Shown one piece after another: positions 1 to 9,557 of a DNA stretch of 37,889 nucleotides (the stretch's first letter is position 1; every line of letters starts with the position of its first letter). The translations under genes and the position numbers were made by a program. The DNA is from a bacterium (GTDB lineage: Bacteria > CLD3 > SB21), in the NCBI GenBank assembly GCA_019695335.1, contig JAIBAF010000035.1, positions 1 to 37,889 of the forward strand, in the 5' to 3' direction. The notes beneath the pieces were generated by a model. That model ran no database searches. It saw nothing but the letters and a program-made list of their open reading frames with translations, and was not told where the DNA came from.

Positions 1-850
1 TGGTTGTGGAGAGGATGAAATATTGGGTCCGCCTCAGATAGGAATTGGCGGGACGATTACCATCGGTTCCCTGCTGATTCAGACCAATTATGATACGACT
101 TTGATGGTTCGGAATCTGGGTGAAGATCGCCTGACCATCCAGAGCTTTTCTGTCAACGATGCCGAATTGATACAGATTAATCTTGAGACGCCCAAAAGCA
201 TCGAAGCAGGCGACAGCTTGGCCGTGAGCATCCGTATCCGTGCCAATAACAGCGGACGTTTCACTGATACCGTTACAATCAATACAAATGACGATGCCAA
301 CCCGACGGTTGAAGTTCCGGTTGTGATCACCACATTATCTTACGAAAAAGTTCAATCCGGATGGACGAAATTCTCGGCCGCTGATTTTGCAGGTGCGATC
401 ACCGATTTCAATGACGCGGTCGGATTGGATGCGAACTACGGTGAAGCCTATACCGGCCAGGGCTGGACCAGGCTGAAACAGGATCAATTGGCTCCGGCGA
501 TTACCTCATTTACGAATGCATTGGCTCATGGCGGCGGCAACGATGCGCATGCCGGTAAAGCTTTTGCAGAACTCAATTCACAAAATCATGCCAATGCCGT
601 TACGGATGTGGATGCGGTGGTTACCATTACAGGCACTACGGCCAGTAGCTATACGTTTAGTCACGACAATACCATTACACAGACTGACTTATTATGGGTG
701 AAAGCACGGGCTCATTTCTTACTGGGACAGTATGCTCAGGCCCAGACGGTGGTCAATGTACTCGCTCCGTCGAATACGCTGAATCCGGGCAGCCCGACAT
801 ACCAGCAGGACTTGGCTGCGCTGATTGAAAGCCTTCGCGGTACTGTGTAA
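1..850 (+). CDS. 5'-truncated lipoprotein with ASH/HYDIN-like domain and TPRs
   Basis: The frame is open from base 2 and starts Gly-Cys-Gly-Glu-Asp, which looks like the end of a lipobox, with the lipid-carrying Cys at bases 5-7. The start codon and signal peptide therefore lie upstream of the window, and the TTG at 23 is not the real start. About 282 residues are visible. The first ~105 form a beta-sandwich of the choice-of-anchor D / HYDIN-ASH type, with a TDTVTINTNDDANP segment typical of that fold. The next ~150 contain TPR-like helical pairs (segments around DFAGAITDFNDAVGLD and LAPAITSFTNAL). It is probably a periplasm-facing scaffold. It ends 27 bases before the T9SS cargo gene at 878, so the two are probably cotranscribed. 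No enzymatic motif is visible. Confidence 0.8.
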   Translation, partial: GCGEDEILGPPQIGIGGTITIGSLLIQTNYDTTLMVRNLGEDRLTIQSFSVNDAELIQINLETPKSIEAGDSLAVSIRIRANNSGRFTDTVTINTNDDANPTVEVPVVITTLSYEKVQSGWTKFSAADFAGAITDFNDAVGLDANYGEAYTGQGWTRLKQDQLAPAITSFTNALAHGGGNDAHAGKAFAELNSQNHANAVTDVDAVVTITGTTASSYTFSHDNTITQTDLLWVKARAHFLLGQYAQAQTVVNVLAPSNTLNPGSPTYQQDLAALIESLRGTV

Positions 851-877
851 CACAAACAACTACAAAGGAAAAATATC

Positions 878-3800
878 ATGAAAAAGTTTTATGCATATAT
901 GTGGTTGCTGGCGTTGCTCATGACGGGTGTTCAGGGCTTCGCTCAGCAAATTGCCGTCGCACCGGACAGCTTATGGATTGTCGTCGGTGCTGGGGATTCC
1001 GTGAAAAGAACAATTACTATTCAAAACGTCGATTTAAGTAATGTATTAAACTGGAGAATAGTCACGAATTCGGAATCGTCGCCTAGTTTTTCGGCTTATC
1101 GAGAGAGTGCCATTTCGCCGAGGGCCGGTTTTTCTTTTTTCACATCAAACTTCAGCGTCACGTCATCCAAAGTTCTGGTTCTAATATCGAGTTCGACAGG
1201 TGGCTCAGTAAATCGAGCATTAAATGAATTACAGGTTCCGTTTGATTCAATAAATATTCCACTGGATTCGATTGACGCAAGAAATCTCATCACAGGGATT
1301 GATTATTCGAATTATCATACCATTTTTGTCTCTTTGAACGGGGCTTACGTGGATGAAAGAAGTATAGAAGCACTTGCCAATGCTGCCTTATCAGGAAAAA
1401 CACTGTTTATAATGGGAGGCACCGACTACTCCCGTTATTATGACGGAGTTAACAACTTTTTATTGTCTCATAATAATATACACGGATGGAACATTTCAAA
1501 TACGCCGCACTTCAGTATTGCCGATCCTTCCAATCGCCTTGCGTACAATCTTCCGGGCACATATAACTTTGAAAATCCTCAAACAGCTTTTTACTCATTA
1601 CGAATTACTGACCCACTGGCATCAACGGTTGCGGTAAACGGTGATGGTTATCCGGCATTAGTCGAGAAACGCATTGGCAGTGGCAGGTTGATATATTTTT
1701 TAAGTCCCGGTGACAATTACTATTGGGGCTCTTCAAATGATTTTGACGTTTTAAAAATAATAATTAGGAACTCGTTACAACCGTTTTGGCTAACGGTTAA
1801 TCCTCACGAAGGTAGTGTGGCTGCCAATTCAAGCGTGCAGGTGGGCGTAACGATTGACGGATCGTTTCTATATCCCGGGGATTATGAGGCTTCCATTAAA
1901 ATTTACAGCAACGACATGAATCCTGCTGATACAATAATTACCTTGCCGGTTAAAGTGACGGTGCTTCCACCACAGATGTCTGTTACTCCTGATACGTCTT
2001 TTGATATTGAGTGTGCGTTGGGTGATACAACTGATTTGGCTCTTTCAATTAATAATATAGGAGGGCAAGGAAGGTTATTCTGGTACGGATCGATTATGGA
2101 ATCCTCAGGTCTTCCGGTTCAATTGCTTCCATCATCAGGAAATATAGCTCAGAATGGAATGGGTGAATTTTTGATTAAGTTACTGCCGGCTTACATCCCA
2201 GGCTCCTACGATGTCAAAGTTAAAATCGTAAGTAATGATCCTGCCAATCCGACTGATTTGGTTTCAATTCACGCTACGGTATTGCCGCCTGAAATCAATG
2301 TCAGCACCGAAGCGATTGTTAAAAGAGTAGAAAAAAACGGAAATGCCAGCGCTACTCTGTCGATCAATAATAACGGATCGGGCAAATTATTTTGGAATCT
2401 TTCATTACAAAATAATGTTCCACATCAGCAAACAATTCAGATTCATCGTAACGTGCATAAAGGTTTTAATAGTAACCGTCAAACACAGAAAGGGTCGTTT
2501 GATAAATTATTGCCATCGTCTCAAACGTTTTCGACTCAAACGTATGATTTGATACCGGGCTCATTCGATGAACTGGCATCCGCTGAAGATATTTTGACAT
2601 GTTTTACAGCCGACCCTCAGACCGGATTAATTTATACACAAGAAGATCATGGATATAGATTCTATCAATACGATCCTACGACCAATAGCTGGATAGCATT
2701 AGCCAACGCTCCAATTTTTAGCGGTGAGAATGGCAGTGCGGTTGTACTTAATGGCAAAGTTTATACAAGTTATGTGTGGCAAAATGTTATAGGTATATAT
2801 GACATCGCTTCAAATACTTGGACGTATATGGACTCTCCGGTTTCATCGGGTTTACTTGAAGCCTTCGGTGGAAAAATTTATCAAGCCGATCAATACCTCT
2901 TTGTGAATTATGATCCGGTTACTACACTGTGGGATACATTGCCTCACCCGGGAGAAATTAATTTAAATTTTTATTACGAAAATAATTGGGGTGGGTTACG
3001 CTATTACAACGGTTACATGTATGACCTTGCCGGTGATGGTGACACGACATTTGCAAAATTTAATCTCATGACGGAAGAATGGACGATGTTGCCAGCTCCG
3101 CCGCGCGGTGTGGTGCTTGGCACAGCCGTCGACCCGGGTAATCATATGCTGTATGCGGCCGGAAACTACGGTGATGACGGCGATTCCAGTCTCTTTGCGT
3201 TCAATTTCCTTACCGAGCAATGGGGCGTCGTCAGCGGCATGCCATTTTCATTCGTCAGTGACATGGGTATGGCGTACGTATCAAACGGAGAGTATCGCGG
3301 ACTATACCTTATCGAGGGTGAAAATGGTGCAGGTTTCGTACGTTATAATACGGCGTCGGGCATAGACTGGCTTAGCGCGAATGCATATTCGGGAACTATC
3401 AATGGCAACAGTTCGGCTAATGTAATGCTGAATTTTATGCCCGATACGTTAGCTTTGGGAGACTATACAGCTAACCTTTATTTATCCAGTAACGACAACG
3501 GGAATCCGTTATTCGCCGTTCCGGTAACTATGCAGGTTATTGCCGATGGCACCGGTCCGGTGACCGGCATCAGTTTTTTCCAAGACAAATATCTTTCGCA
3601 ATACATCGATGTGATCGCGACGGCTGATGAACCATTGAGCGGTCAACCGCTTATTAAAGTTACGAAGCCTAACGCTTCCCAGGAGACACTGACGACGATT
3701 ACGGTCGATGCAGCCAAACAGGTGTATTACGGTCACTTTAAATTGGATGCGTCCGGCAATTATTCCTTTACCGTGACGTCGAAAGATACGGCCAGTAATT

Positions 3801-4516
3801 TAAAAGACAGTGTTCGTACTTTGGCAGCCGCGCTGGCGAAACCTGGCGACAATATAACTCTCAACAGTGTGGATGGTGTCACGATGATGAAGATTGCCGA
3901 CAATACGATGAAATCGGATGCTTATCTGACCGTTACCGCCGAAGGTATTGAAACCTACTCTTCAGAAGGGGTTTATTCCTTAACAGAAGCATATTCGTTC
4001 GGGCCGTTCGGAATGGATTTAAATGAATCAGTTGCTATCACGTTTGATTATAGTAAACTGGATGGAGTGGATGAAAATCATTTGACGATTTATCGTCGTA
4101 CGAAAGATGGTCTTGAAATGATGAAGACGACGGTGAACAAAACCACCAAAACCGCTTCCACGACGACGATGAAGATGGGCAAATACCAGCTATTCTATAA
4201 CGCGAATGTTGCGTCAGAAATCGAAGGAGCGTTACCGAAGGAGTTTGCATTGTTCCAGAATTATCCAAATCCCTTCAATCCAACGACAACAATTCGATAT
4301 GCGTTACCGAAGGAAACGAGAGCAATAGTAACGGTGTACAACGTATTAGGACAAAAAGTGAAGACATTGGTCAATGAAGTTCAGGAAAGTGGTGTAAAGA
4401 GTGTGTTATGGGATGGTAAGAACGATGCCGGTCAATCTGTGAGTTCGGGTATTTACTTCTACAAAATTCAAACCAAAGAATTTACGGCCACCCGTAAGAT
4501 GCTTTTTGTGAAATAA
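878..4516 (+). CDS. large secreted T9SS cargo protein with GATase-like, ASH/BACON-like and kelch-like regions
   Basis: A 1212-aa protein with an N-terminal signal peptide ending near GFAQQ. The ATG has an AAAGGA ribosome binding site 8 bases upstream. Residues ~85-300 resemble a class I glutamine amidotransferase-like / DUF4350-type fold (VLVLISSSTGGS near the start, FIMGGTDYSRYYDG in the middle, GSGRLIYFLSPGDNYYWG near the end), with no catalytic Cys evident. Residues ~305-510 contain three ASH/BACON-like beta-sandwiches, two opened by a PPQMSV or PPEINV phrase. Residues ~570-830 hold kelch/propeller-like repeats, such as YDPTTNSW and YDIASNTW. After a further ASH unit and an Ig-like part, the last ~85 residues are a type A T9SS sorting domain (NYPNPFNPTTTI, LGQKVKTL, SGIYFYKI). 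It is probably surface-attached or released; its substrate is unknown. A strong terminator follows. Confidence 0.85.
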   Translation: MKKFYAYMWLLALLMTGVQGFAQQIAVAPDSLWIVVGAGDSVKRTITIQNVDLSNVLNWRIVTNSESSPSFSAYRESAISPRAGFSFFTSNFSVTSSKVLVLISSSTGGSVNRALNELQVPFDSINIPLDSIDARNLITGIDYSNYHTIFVSLNGAYVDERSIEALANAALSGKTLFIMGGTDYSRYYDGVNNFLLSHNNIHGWNISNTPHFSIADPSNRLAYNLPGTYNFENPQTAFYSLRITDPLASTVAVNGDGYPALVEKRIGSGRLIYFLSPGDNYYWGSSNDFDVLKIIIRNSLQPFWLTVNPHEGSVAANSSVQVGVTIDGSFLYPGDYEASIKIYSNDMNPADTIITLPVKVTVLPPQMSVTPDTSFDIECALGDTTDLALSINNIGGQGRLFWYGSIMESSGLPVQLLPSSGNIAQNGMGEFLIKLLPAYIPGSYDVKVKIVSNDPANPTDLVSIHATVLPPEINVSTEAIVKRVEKNGNASATLSINNNGSGKLFWNLSLQNNVPHQQTIQIHRNVHKGFNSNRQTQKGSFDKLLPSSQTFSTQTYDLIPGSFDELASAEDILTCFTADPQTGLIYTQEDHGYRFYQYDPTTNSWIALANAPIFSGENGSAVVLNGKVYTSYVWQNVIGIYDIASNTWTYMDSPVSSGLLEAFGGKIYQADQYLFVNYDPVTTLWDTLPHPGEINLNFYYENNWGGLRYYNGYMYDLAGDGDTTFAKFNLMTEEWTMLPAPPRGVVLGTAVDPGNHMLYAAGNYGDDGDSSLFAFNFLTEQWGVVSGMPFSFVSDMGMAYVSNGEYRGLYLIEGENGAGFVRYNTASGIDWLSANAYSGTINGNSSANVMLNFMPDTLALGDYTANLYLSSNDNGNPLFAVPVTMQVIADGTGPVTGISFFQDKYLSQYIDVIATADEPLSGQPLIKVTKPNASQETLTTITVDAAKQVYYGHFKLDASGNYSFTVTSKDTASNLKDSVRTLAAALAKPGDNITLNSVDGVTMMKIADNTMKSDAYLTVTAEGIETYSSEGVYSLTEAYSFGPFGMDLNESVAITFDYSKLDGVDENHLTIYRRTKDGLEMMKTTVNKTTKTASTTTMKMGKYQLFYNANVASEIEGALPKEFALFQNYPNPFNPTTTIRYALPKETRAIVTVYNVLGQKVKTLVNEVQESGVKSVLWDGKNDAGQSVSSGIYFYKIQTKEFTATRKMLFVK

Positions 4517-4593
4517 GTTGAACATGAATCGCTAAAATTTAATCAAAGACATGAATATGACTCCTTATTAATATTCTCTCTATCAGCAACAAC

Positions 4594-4630
4594 AATACCT
4601 GCGATATAGGGTCATCGCAGGTATTTTTTT
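4594..4630 (+). terminator. Rho-independent terminator after the T9SS cargo gene
   Basis: A perfect 12-bp stem (AATACCTGCGAT at 4594-4605, complement at 4614-4625) with an 8-base loop is followed by a T run. It lies 78 bases after the stop codon and separates this unit from the substrate-binding protein gene. Confidence 0.9.
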
Positions 4631-4690
4631 GTGCAGTGTAATGTGAATAAATTTTAAACTGAACGATTCAACAACTTATCGCAGGCTGGT

Positions 4691-6256
4691 ATGAAAAAAA
4701 TACTGATTTTCATGGCACTTTTGCTTAACGCATGCGGAATAAATGACAAAATTAAAACGCAGGATAATATAGCGCCAAAATACGGCGGGAAGTTTATATA
4801 TGCAGAAAGTGGATTTGTTGTTGGATTAGATCCAATCCTAATAAAGGAAACAGGATCTATACCGGTCGTATCCAATATTTATGATGGATTGGTCAACCAA
4901 AGCGCCGGTAAAACCGGGATCGATCCTGGTATTGCCCGTTCATGGCAAATTTCAAAAGATGGTCTCCTCTACACCTTTCACTTAAGAACTAATGTACAGT
5001 TCCATGATGGCACTCAATGTAATGCCGCAGCCGTCGTATTCAATTTCGAACGCCAGCGGAATAAGCGACACCCCAATTACAATCCGAATAATATATCATG
5101 GAAATCTCTAAAGATGGACAAGATTATTTCCGATATTCGTGCTATCAATGACTCAACAGTTGAATTTAAGTTAAACAAACCCGATGCAACTTTTCTAAGC
5201 CTTTTATCGCATACAATGTGTTTCATAGCAAGTCCTAAGGCAATAACTCAATATGGAAATGAATTTTACAAACATCCCGTAGGGAGTGGACCTTTCCAAT
5301 TTGTTAGCTGGGATTCAGTGAACGGAATATCAATTATGACGTCATTCGATCGTTATTGGAATGGGCGACCCTATATCGATACATTGGTCGTACAATCGAT
5401 TTTAGACTCAAAAAAAAGTTGGGAAGCATTGAAAGCCGGACAAGTTGATATGATGGAATCGCCTACGGAAGACGATCTTGAAGAGAGTGTAAAAACTCCG
5501 GGCATGAAACATTTAAAACAACTTGGCGTCAACGTGATGTATATGGCATTTAATTGCGAGAAGAAACCTTTTACAGATCAACGGGTGCGCGAAGCGATAA
5601 TATATGCTATTGATCGGGAGAAATTTGCCAATAAAATCTTTGGAAATTTCGGACGACTTGCAAAAAACCCGATTCCACCGATGCTCATCGGTTATAATGA
5701 TAATATTCGTCTAACACCTTTTGATCCTGCTAAATCGAAAGAATTATTGGCATCTGCAGGATTTCCTAACGGTTTCAAAACGCAATTATGGACAATGCCA
5801 AATTCGATAATGCAAAAAGCGAGTATATTACTTCAAAATGATTTAAGAAACGTTGGCATAGAAATAGACATTATCAATCCGGGATGGGAAGACTACTTGA
5901 ATCAAACGTATAGTGGAAAGCATACCATAGCGTTCGGCGCCTGGATTGCGGATATTCCTGATCCGGATAATTTCTTTACACCTCTGTTGGATTATACCGG
6001 AACGCAGCCTTCAGAAAACATGGCCTATTATTCAAGCAAAGAGATGCATCAGTTGATTGAAAAGGGAAGAACTACAACGGATCCACTTATTCGGAGCGAT
6101 GTGTATAAAAAAGCGTGCAAAATTTTTAATCGTGATCTTCCTTGGTTTACAATGGCACATACATTTACAATCGTGGTGATGAAAGAAAAAGTTATGGATT
6201 TTCATGTTCATTCAACATCGATCCGGCGATTCGATAAATTATGGTTAAATATATAA
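4691..6256 (+). CDS. peptide/nickel-type ABC substrate-binding lipoprotein (SBP family 5)
   Basis: A 521-aa protein of the OppA/DppA/NikA family (SBP_bac_5). It has a short signal peptide with lipobox Leu-Asn-Ala-Cys and lipidated Cys15. Family signatures are visible: an N-terminal GGKFIYAESG strand, LVNQSAGKTGIDPGIARSW, the FHLRTNVQFHDGT block, KHPVGSGPFQFVSW, and the hinge segment DQRVREAIIYAIDREK. Such proteins capture oligopeptides or similar ligands in the periplasm and pass them to a DppBCDF-type importer. No permease or ATPase gene of that type is in the window, so it is an orphan here. The neighbouring amidohydrolase, of a family that includes Xaa-Pro dipeptidases, makes a peptide-scavenging role plausible. 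The ligand cannot be read from the sequence. The start is the first ATG, with only a weak ribosome binding site. Confidence 0.88.
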   Translation: MKKILIFMALLLNACGINDKIKTQDNIAPKYGGKFIYAESGFVVGLDPILIKETGSIPVVSNIYDGLVNQSAGKTGIDPGIARSWQISKDGLLYTFHLRTNVQFHDGTQCNAAAVVFNFERQRNKRHPNYNPNNISWKSLKMDKIISDIRAINDSTVEFKLNKPDATFLSLLSHTMCFIASPKAITQYGNEFYKHPVGSGPFQFVSWDSVNGISIMTSFDRYWNGRPYIDTLVVQSILDSKKSWEALKAGQVDMMESPTEDDLEESVKTPGMKHLKQLGVNVMYMAFNCEKKPFTDQRVREAIIYAIDREKFANKIFGNFGRLAKNPIPPMLIGYNDNIRLTPFDPAKSKELLASAGFPNGFKTQLWTMPNSIMQKASILLQNDLRNVGIEIDIINPGWEDYLNQTYSGKHTIAFGAWIADIPDPDNFFTPLLDYTGTQPSENMAYYSSKEMHQLIEKGRTTTDPLIRSDVYKKACKIFNRDLPWFTMAHTFTIVVMKEKVMDFHVHSTSIRRFDKLWLNI

Positions 6257-6360
6257 TTTTGAGAACCATGAAAAAATTATTACTATGTTCAATAGAAGAA
6301 TCATAAATTGATTTTCAATTACATGTCAATAAAACGACATGGATTGTGAGAGGAAGAATC

Positions 6361-8127
6361 ATGAGAAATATCAACAAAATTTTTATGTCAATCATGTTGG
6401 TTGGCCTTTTTCAAAACATGTCAGCTCAACAGACTAAAACAACAATCGCTCTTACTCATGTTAATATTATTCCCATGGATAAGGAAGAGATTCTGAAAGA
6501 TCAAACAATTGTGGTTGAATCGGACCGAATTATAGAAATCGGTTCTTCTGCGAAAGTTAAAATACCAAAAGATGCTCGAACAATTGATTGCAAACAAAAG
6601 TATCTTATTCCTGGGCTGGTTGATCTGCATGTGCATCTTACGAATACAACGGAAATGGCTGTCCATCTGTCTCAAGGCGTAACAACTATTTTTAATTTGG
6701 ACGGAAGGCCTCAACATCTTTTTTGGCGTGATCAAATCAATAAGAAAAAAATGTTAGGTCCTTCGATTTTTACTTGTGGCCCTATGTTCTATTCTCCGCG
6801 TTCAGCTGAGGATGCTATTAAAGAAGTTGAACGCCAGTTTCAAGCCGGTTATGATGGAGTTAAAATCTATAATTATATTTCAAAAGAAGAATATCCCGGC
6901 ATTATTCAGGCAGCTAAAAATCACGGAATGATCATAGTTGGACACGTAGCCAGAAAAGTAGGACTTGAAGAAACACTGGAAAGCGGTCAATCCATAGCAC
7001 ATGCCGAAGAGTACATGTATACGCTATACGGTGATGTTGATAACCCGGGGAAGAACATTGAACGTTTTGATGAGAGCAAACTGGACTCTGCCGTCGAATT
7101 AACTCTCAGAAATAAATGTTATGTGATAGCAACACTCGTGACGTACAATGAGATTGTAGAACAAGTATCCGATATTAATCGGTATTTGCAAAGAGAGGAC
7201 TATAAGTATTTAGTTCCATTTTGGGTAAAGTTGCGTTCTCCTGAAAATAACAGGTATTTAAAAAGTTTTGGGAGTTCGGATGTGCCGGGCTTAATGAAAA
7301 ACTTAGACTTTCAAAAAAAACTGATTAAACGGCTTCATGAGGCAGGTGTTCAAGTTCTAGCCGGAACCGATGCTGTTTCCGTAGGGCCTGTTCCGGGTTT
7401 TGCACTCATTAAAGAATTAAAAAATTTTGTTTCGATCGGCTTTACGCCTTATGAAGCTTTACGGACAGCTACTATTGATGCGGCCTCTTTTCTTAAATCC
7501 GATGATTTTGGCGTGCTGGCAAAAGGAAAGAAGGCCGATTTCGTTTTGATCGATGGAAATCCGCTGGCCGACATCTCGGCTCTGGACCATATTCAAGGCG
7601 TCATGGCGCACGGCGCTTGGCTCGACAAAGATGCGCTTTCTTCAATGCTTGAATCCCTGCCTGCAAAGTATGAGAAAGAAATTGAACATATTGCTAAAAA
7701 TATGGGAATCAATGAACAACAAGCAGTAACCTACCTTGATCAAAACGATCCCAATGGTATTCTTTCAGCCGATGTGCTCGATAAGATGGCTTCAACCGTT
7801 GATTTTGATTCGTTAGGATTAATTTTAAAAAGGGTGCGACAGACACAGCCTGATGCAATTATTGTTGGTGAAGAAACATTGAATAATTTCGGATATTCAC
7901 TTGTTACTAAGGGGTTGATGGATTTAGCGGTCAAAGTTTTTGAATTGAATGTTTCTATTTATCCACAATCTTCCAATGCATACGATAGTTTGGGAGAAGC
8001 CTATTATCATCAAGGGAAAATAGACATGGCGGCTAAAAGTTATCAAAAAGCTTTAATGATCGATCCCTCATATCCGAACGCCGAATATGCAAGGAAGATT
8101 GTAAACGAAAACCAAAATAAGAAATAA
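6361..8127 (+). CDS. exported amidohydrolase with C-terminal TPR
   Basis: I place the start at the ATG at 6361, where GAGAGGAAG precedes it by a few bases, rather than at the in-frame GTG at 6346; this gives 588 aa. A signal peptide ends near NMSAQQ. The body is a binuclear-metal amidohydrolase of the imidazolonepropionase / Xaa-Pro dipeptidase group. The metal set looks complete: His90-x-His92 in LVDLHVHL, Lys168 in DGVKIYNY (candidate bridging carbamate), His195 in VGHVA, His214 in AHAEE, and Asp337 in AGTDA. A fusion follows: from about residue 500 to the end there are TPR helices (SSNAYDSLGEAYYHQGKIDM). It lies between a peptide-binding lipoprotein gene and another lipoprotein gene, with only 8 bases to the latter. 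Hydrolysis of a peptide or cyclic amide in the periplasm is likely; the exact substrate is unknown. Confidence 0.85.
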   Translation: MRNINKIFMSIMLVGLFQNMSAQQTKTTIALTHVNIIPMDKEEILKDQTIVVESDRIIEIGSSAKVKIPKDARTIDCKQKYLIPGLVDLHVHLTNTTEMAVHLSQGVTTIFNLDGRPQHLFWRDQINKKKMLGPSIFTCGPMFYSPRSAEDAIKEVERQFQAGYDGVKIYNYISKEEYPGIIQAAKNHGMIIVGHVARKVGLEETLESGQSIAHAEEYMYTLYGDVDNPGKNIERFDESKLDSAVELTLRNKCYVIATLVTYNEIVEQVSDINRYLQREDYKYLVPFWVKLRSPENNRYLKSFGSSDVPGLMKNLDFQKKLIKRLHEAGVQVLAGTDAVSVGPVPGFALIKELKNFVSIGFTPYEALRTATIDAASFLKSDDFGVLAKGKKADFVLIDGNPLADISALDHIQGVMAHGAWLDKDALSSMLESLPAKYEKEIEHIAKNMGINEQQAVTYLDQNDPNGILSADVLDKMASTVDFDSLGLILKRVRQTQPDAIIVGEETLNNFGYSLVTKGLMDLAVKVFELNVSIYPQSSNAYDSLGEAYYHQGKIDMAAKSYQKALMIDPSYPNAEYARKIVNENQNKK

Positions 8128-8135
8128 CGATTTCG

Positions 8136-8846
8136 ATGAAACTTCGACCAATAATTTTACTAAATTTTATTTTTATAATCGGATGCAGTCCGGTTTATTA
8201 TGTGCCTAGTACACTCAATGTACCTTTACTGCAAAAGAAAAATGATGGAAATGTATCGTTTCAAATCGGCGATCATCGGGCGGAATTACAGGGCGCATAC
8301 GCTATGCACAATAATTTTGGTTTAATGGTCAATGGTTTTTTTATAAAACCTTCCGAGGATAAAGATGGTGATGGCGGGAAAGGCAGCTTTATTGAAGCCG
8401 GGATAGGTTATTTTAGACAAGCACAACCTTTGGTGTTTGAGATATATGGACTCACCGGTTATGGTCAGTTAGAAAATCATTTTCCATCCACTCTTCAAGA
8501 CTATCCCTATACAACAGGTAAGATCAAGGCCAGATTAATTCGATACAGTGTTCAGCCATCGACAGGAGTGCGGACTAAATTTTTTGATATGGCAGTTGCG
8601 ATTCGGTTGAGCCTTTTACATTATTATGATATTAATGGTAATTTGATTTTTGAAGATCAAAATCAAATTCAATACTTACGTGATCGGTCTAATCAATTCA
8701 TCGTTGATCCCGCCATTATGATTCGAGCAGGTTATGAACGCGTTAAATTTCAACTTCAGCTTGGTAAAAGTTATAACATGACCAATCCTGATTTCAATCA
8801 ACAAATGGGATATGTGACATACGGCCTTATTTTTTATTTAAATTAA
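8136..8846 (+). CDS. hypothetical lipoprotein, beta-rich
   Basis: A 236-aa protein I do not recognise. It starts 8 bases after the amidohydrolase stop, so it is probably translationally linked to it. The N-terminus is a lipoprotein signal ending Ile-Ile-Gly-Cys (Cys17). The rest alternates short hydrophobic/aromatic strands with turns (GAYAMHNNFGLMVNGFF, GSFIEAGIGYFRQ, YVTYGLIFYLN at the C-terminus). This pattern and the final aromatic residue-rich strand suggest a small beta-barrel or lipocalin-like fold at the outer membrane. No motif assigns a function. Confidence 0.7.
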   Translation: MKLRPIILLNFIFIIGCSPVYYVPSTLNVPLLQKKNDGNVSFQIGDHRAELQGAYAMHNNFGLMVNGFFIKPSEDKDGDGGKGSFIEAGIGYFRQAQPLVFEIYGLTGYGQLENHFPSTLQDYPYTTGKIKARLIRYSVQPSTGVRTKFFDMAVAIRLSLLHYYDINGNLIFEDQNQIQYLRDRSNQFIVDPAIMIRAGYERVKFQLQLGKSYNMTNPDFNQQMGYVTYGLIFYLN

Positions 8847-9086
8847 TCCTTGAGGAATTATGAAGTTAGAATCTTCAATTTGAATCAACTGATGCAGCAG
8901 CTTCGGAGCAATTTCAAATTGATAAAACACACTTTCTAAAGCTTTTCAGTCCAATTAATTTCTTTCCAAAATCATTTCCGCATTGTATATTCTTCCTGAG
9001 ATTCCATCCTTTCTTTCCTGATTTGTGTCTTTCTGTAAAGCCCATCTGCATGCCAATCCCGGCGTGCTTAACATAGGAGGAGTGAT

Positions 9087-9479
9087 ATGGTAAAAATGAT
9101 TATTGCCGTAGTGGCTGTGTTTATTGCATGGTCGGCACTGGATTTTGTCATCCATGGCGTCATTTTGCAAAGTGCATATGCCAGCATGCCCCAACTTTGG
9201 CGCCCGATGGAAGAAATGAAAATGGGATTGATGTATTTCGTAACATTTTTGAATGCCGTTATTTTTACCATGATTTATTCAAAATTTATTACTCAAAAAA
9301 CCTTGGCCAATGCATTGTCGTTCTCGATTATGTACGGCTTGGCAGCCGGTTTGTCGATGGGATACGGTACTTATTCCGTACAACCCATTCCTTATACGAT
9401 GGCGTTAACATGGTTTTTGGGTACCCTCGTGGAGATGGCTGTTGCCGGCGCCATTGTCGGATTGGTCATTAAAGAATAG
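9087..9479 (+). CDS. small four-helix integral membrane protein, unknown function
   Basis: A 130-aa protein with four predicted membrane segments (about residues 2-24, 46-66, 76-98 and 105-128) and almost no soluble part. The start is well supported by an AGGAGG-type site (ATAGGAGGAG) 5 bases before the ATG. It somewhat resembles DUF1761-like small membrane proteins (ALDFVIHGVILQ near the N-terminus, GLAAGLSMGYGTY in the third helix), but I am not sure of that family. It is a single-gene unit closed by its own terminator. The 240 bases before it hold no convincing gene. Confidence 0.75.
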   Translation: MVKMIIAVVAVFIAWSALDFVIHGVILQSAYASMPQLWRPMEEMKMGLMYFVTFLNAVIFTMIYSKFITQKTLANALSFSIMYGLAAGLSMGYGTYSVQPIPYTMALTWFLGTLVEMAVAGAIVGLVIKE

Positions 9480-9505
9480 TTTATAATTTGTAATGATCTT
9501 CTTAT

Positions 9506-9543
9506 AGAGCGAAGCAGTGACCAGACTACTTCGCTCTTTTTTT
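9506..9543 (+). terminator. Rho-independent terminator
   Basis: A perfect 9-bp stem (AGAGCGAAG, 9506-9514, with 9529-9537), extended inward by AGT/ACT across one mismatch, is followed by six T. It ends the four-helix membrane protein gene and isolates it from the AlkD-like gene that starts 15 bases later. Confidence 0.9.
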
Positions 9544-9557
9544 AAAATAATTCTGCT

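Noticed and set aside
6268-6306. Twelve-codon frame MKKLLLCSIEES between the binding protein and the amidohydrolase
   Set aside because: Too short, no ribosome binding site, and no sign of a leader or attenuator structure.
6322-6341. CATGTC / GACATG inverted repeat before the amidohydrolase gene
   Set aside because: Only 6 bp and AT-rich, with no T run and no second copy; could arise by chance.
6346-6360. GTG start five codons upstream of the amidohydrolase ATG
   Set aside because: The ATG at 6361 has a good ribosome binding site that overlaps this extension, and it gives a cleaner signal peptide.
8847-9086. Search for a gene between the beta-rich lipoprotein and the four-helix membrane protein
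   Set aside because: Only a seven-codon frame after GAGGAATT and a minus-strand frame of poor composition are present; neither looks coding.
9128-9472. 114-codon plus-strand frame overlapping the four-helix membrane protein gene
   Set aside because: Poor composition and no ribosome binding site; the frame at 9087 has both a strong site and a sensible membrane protein.
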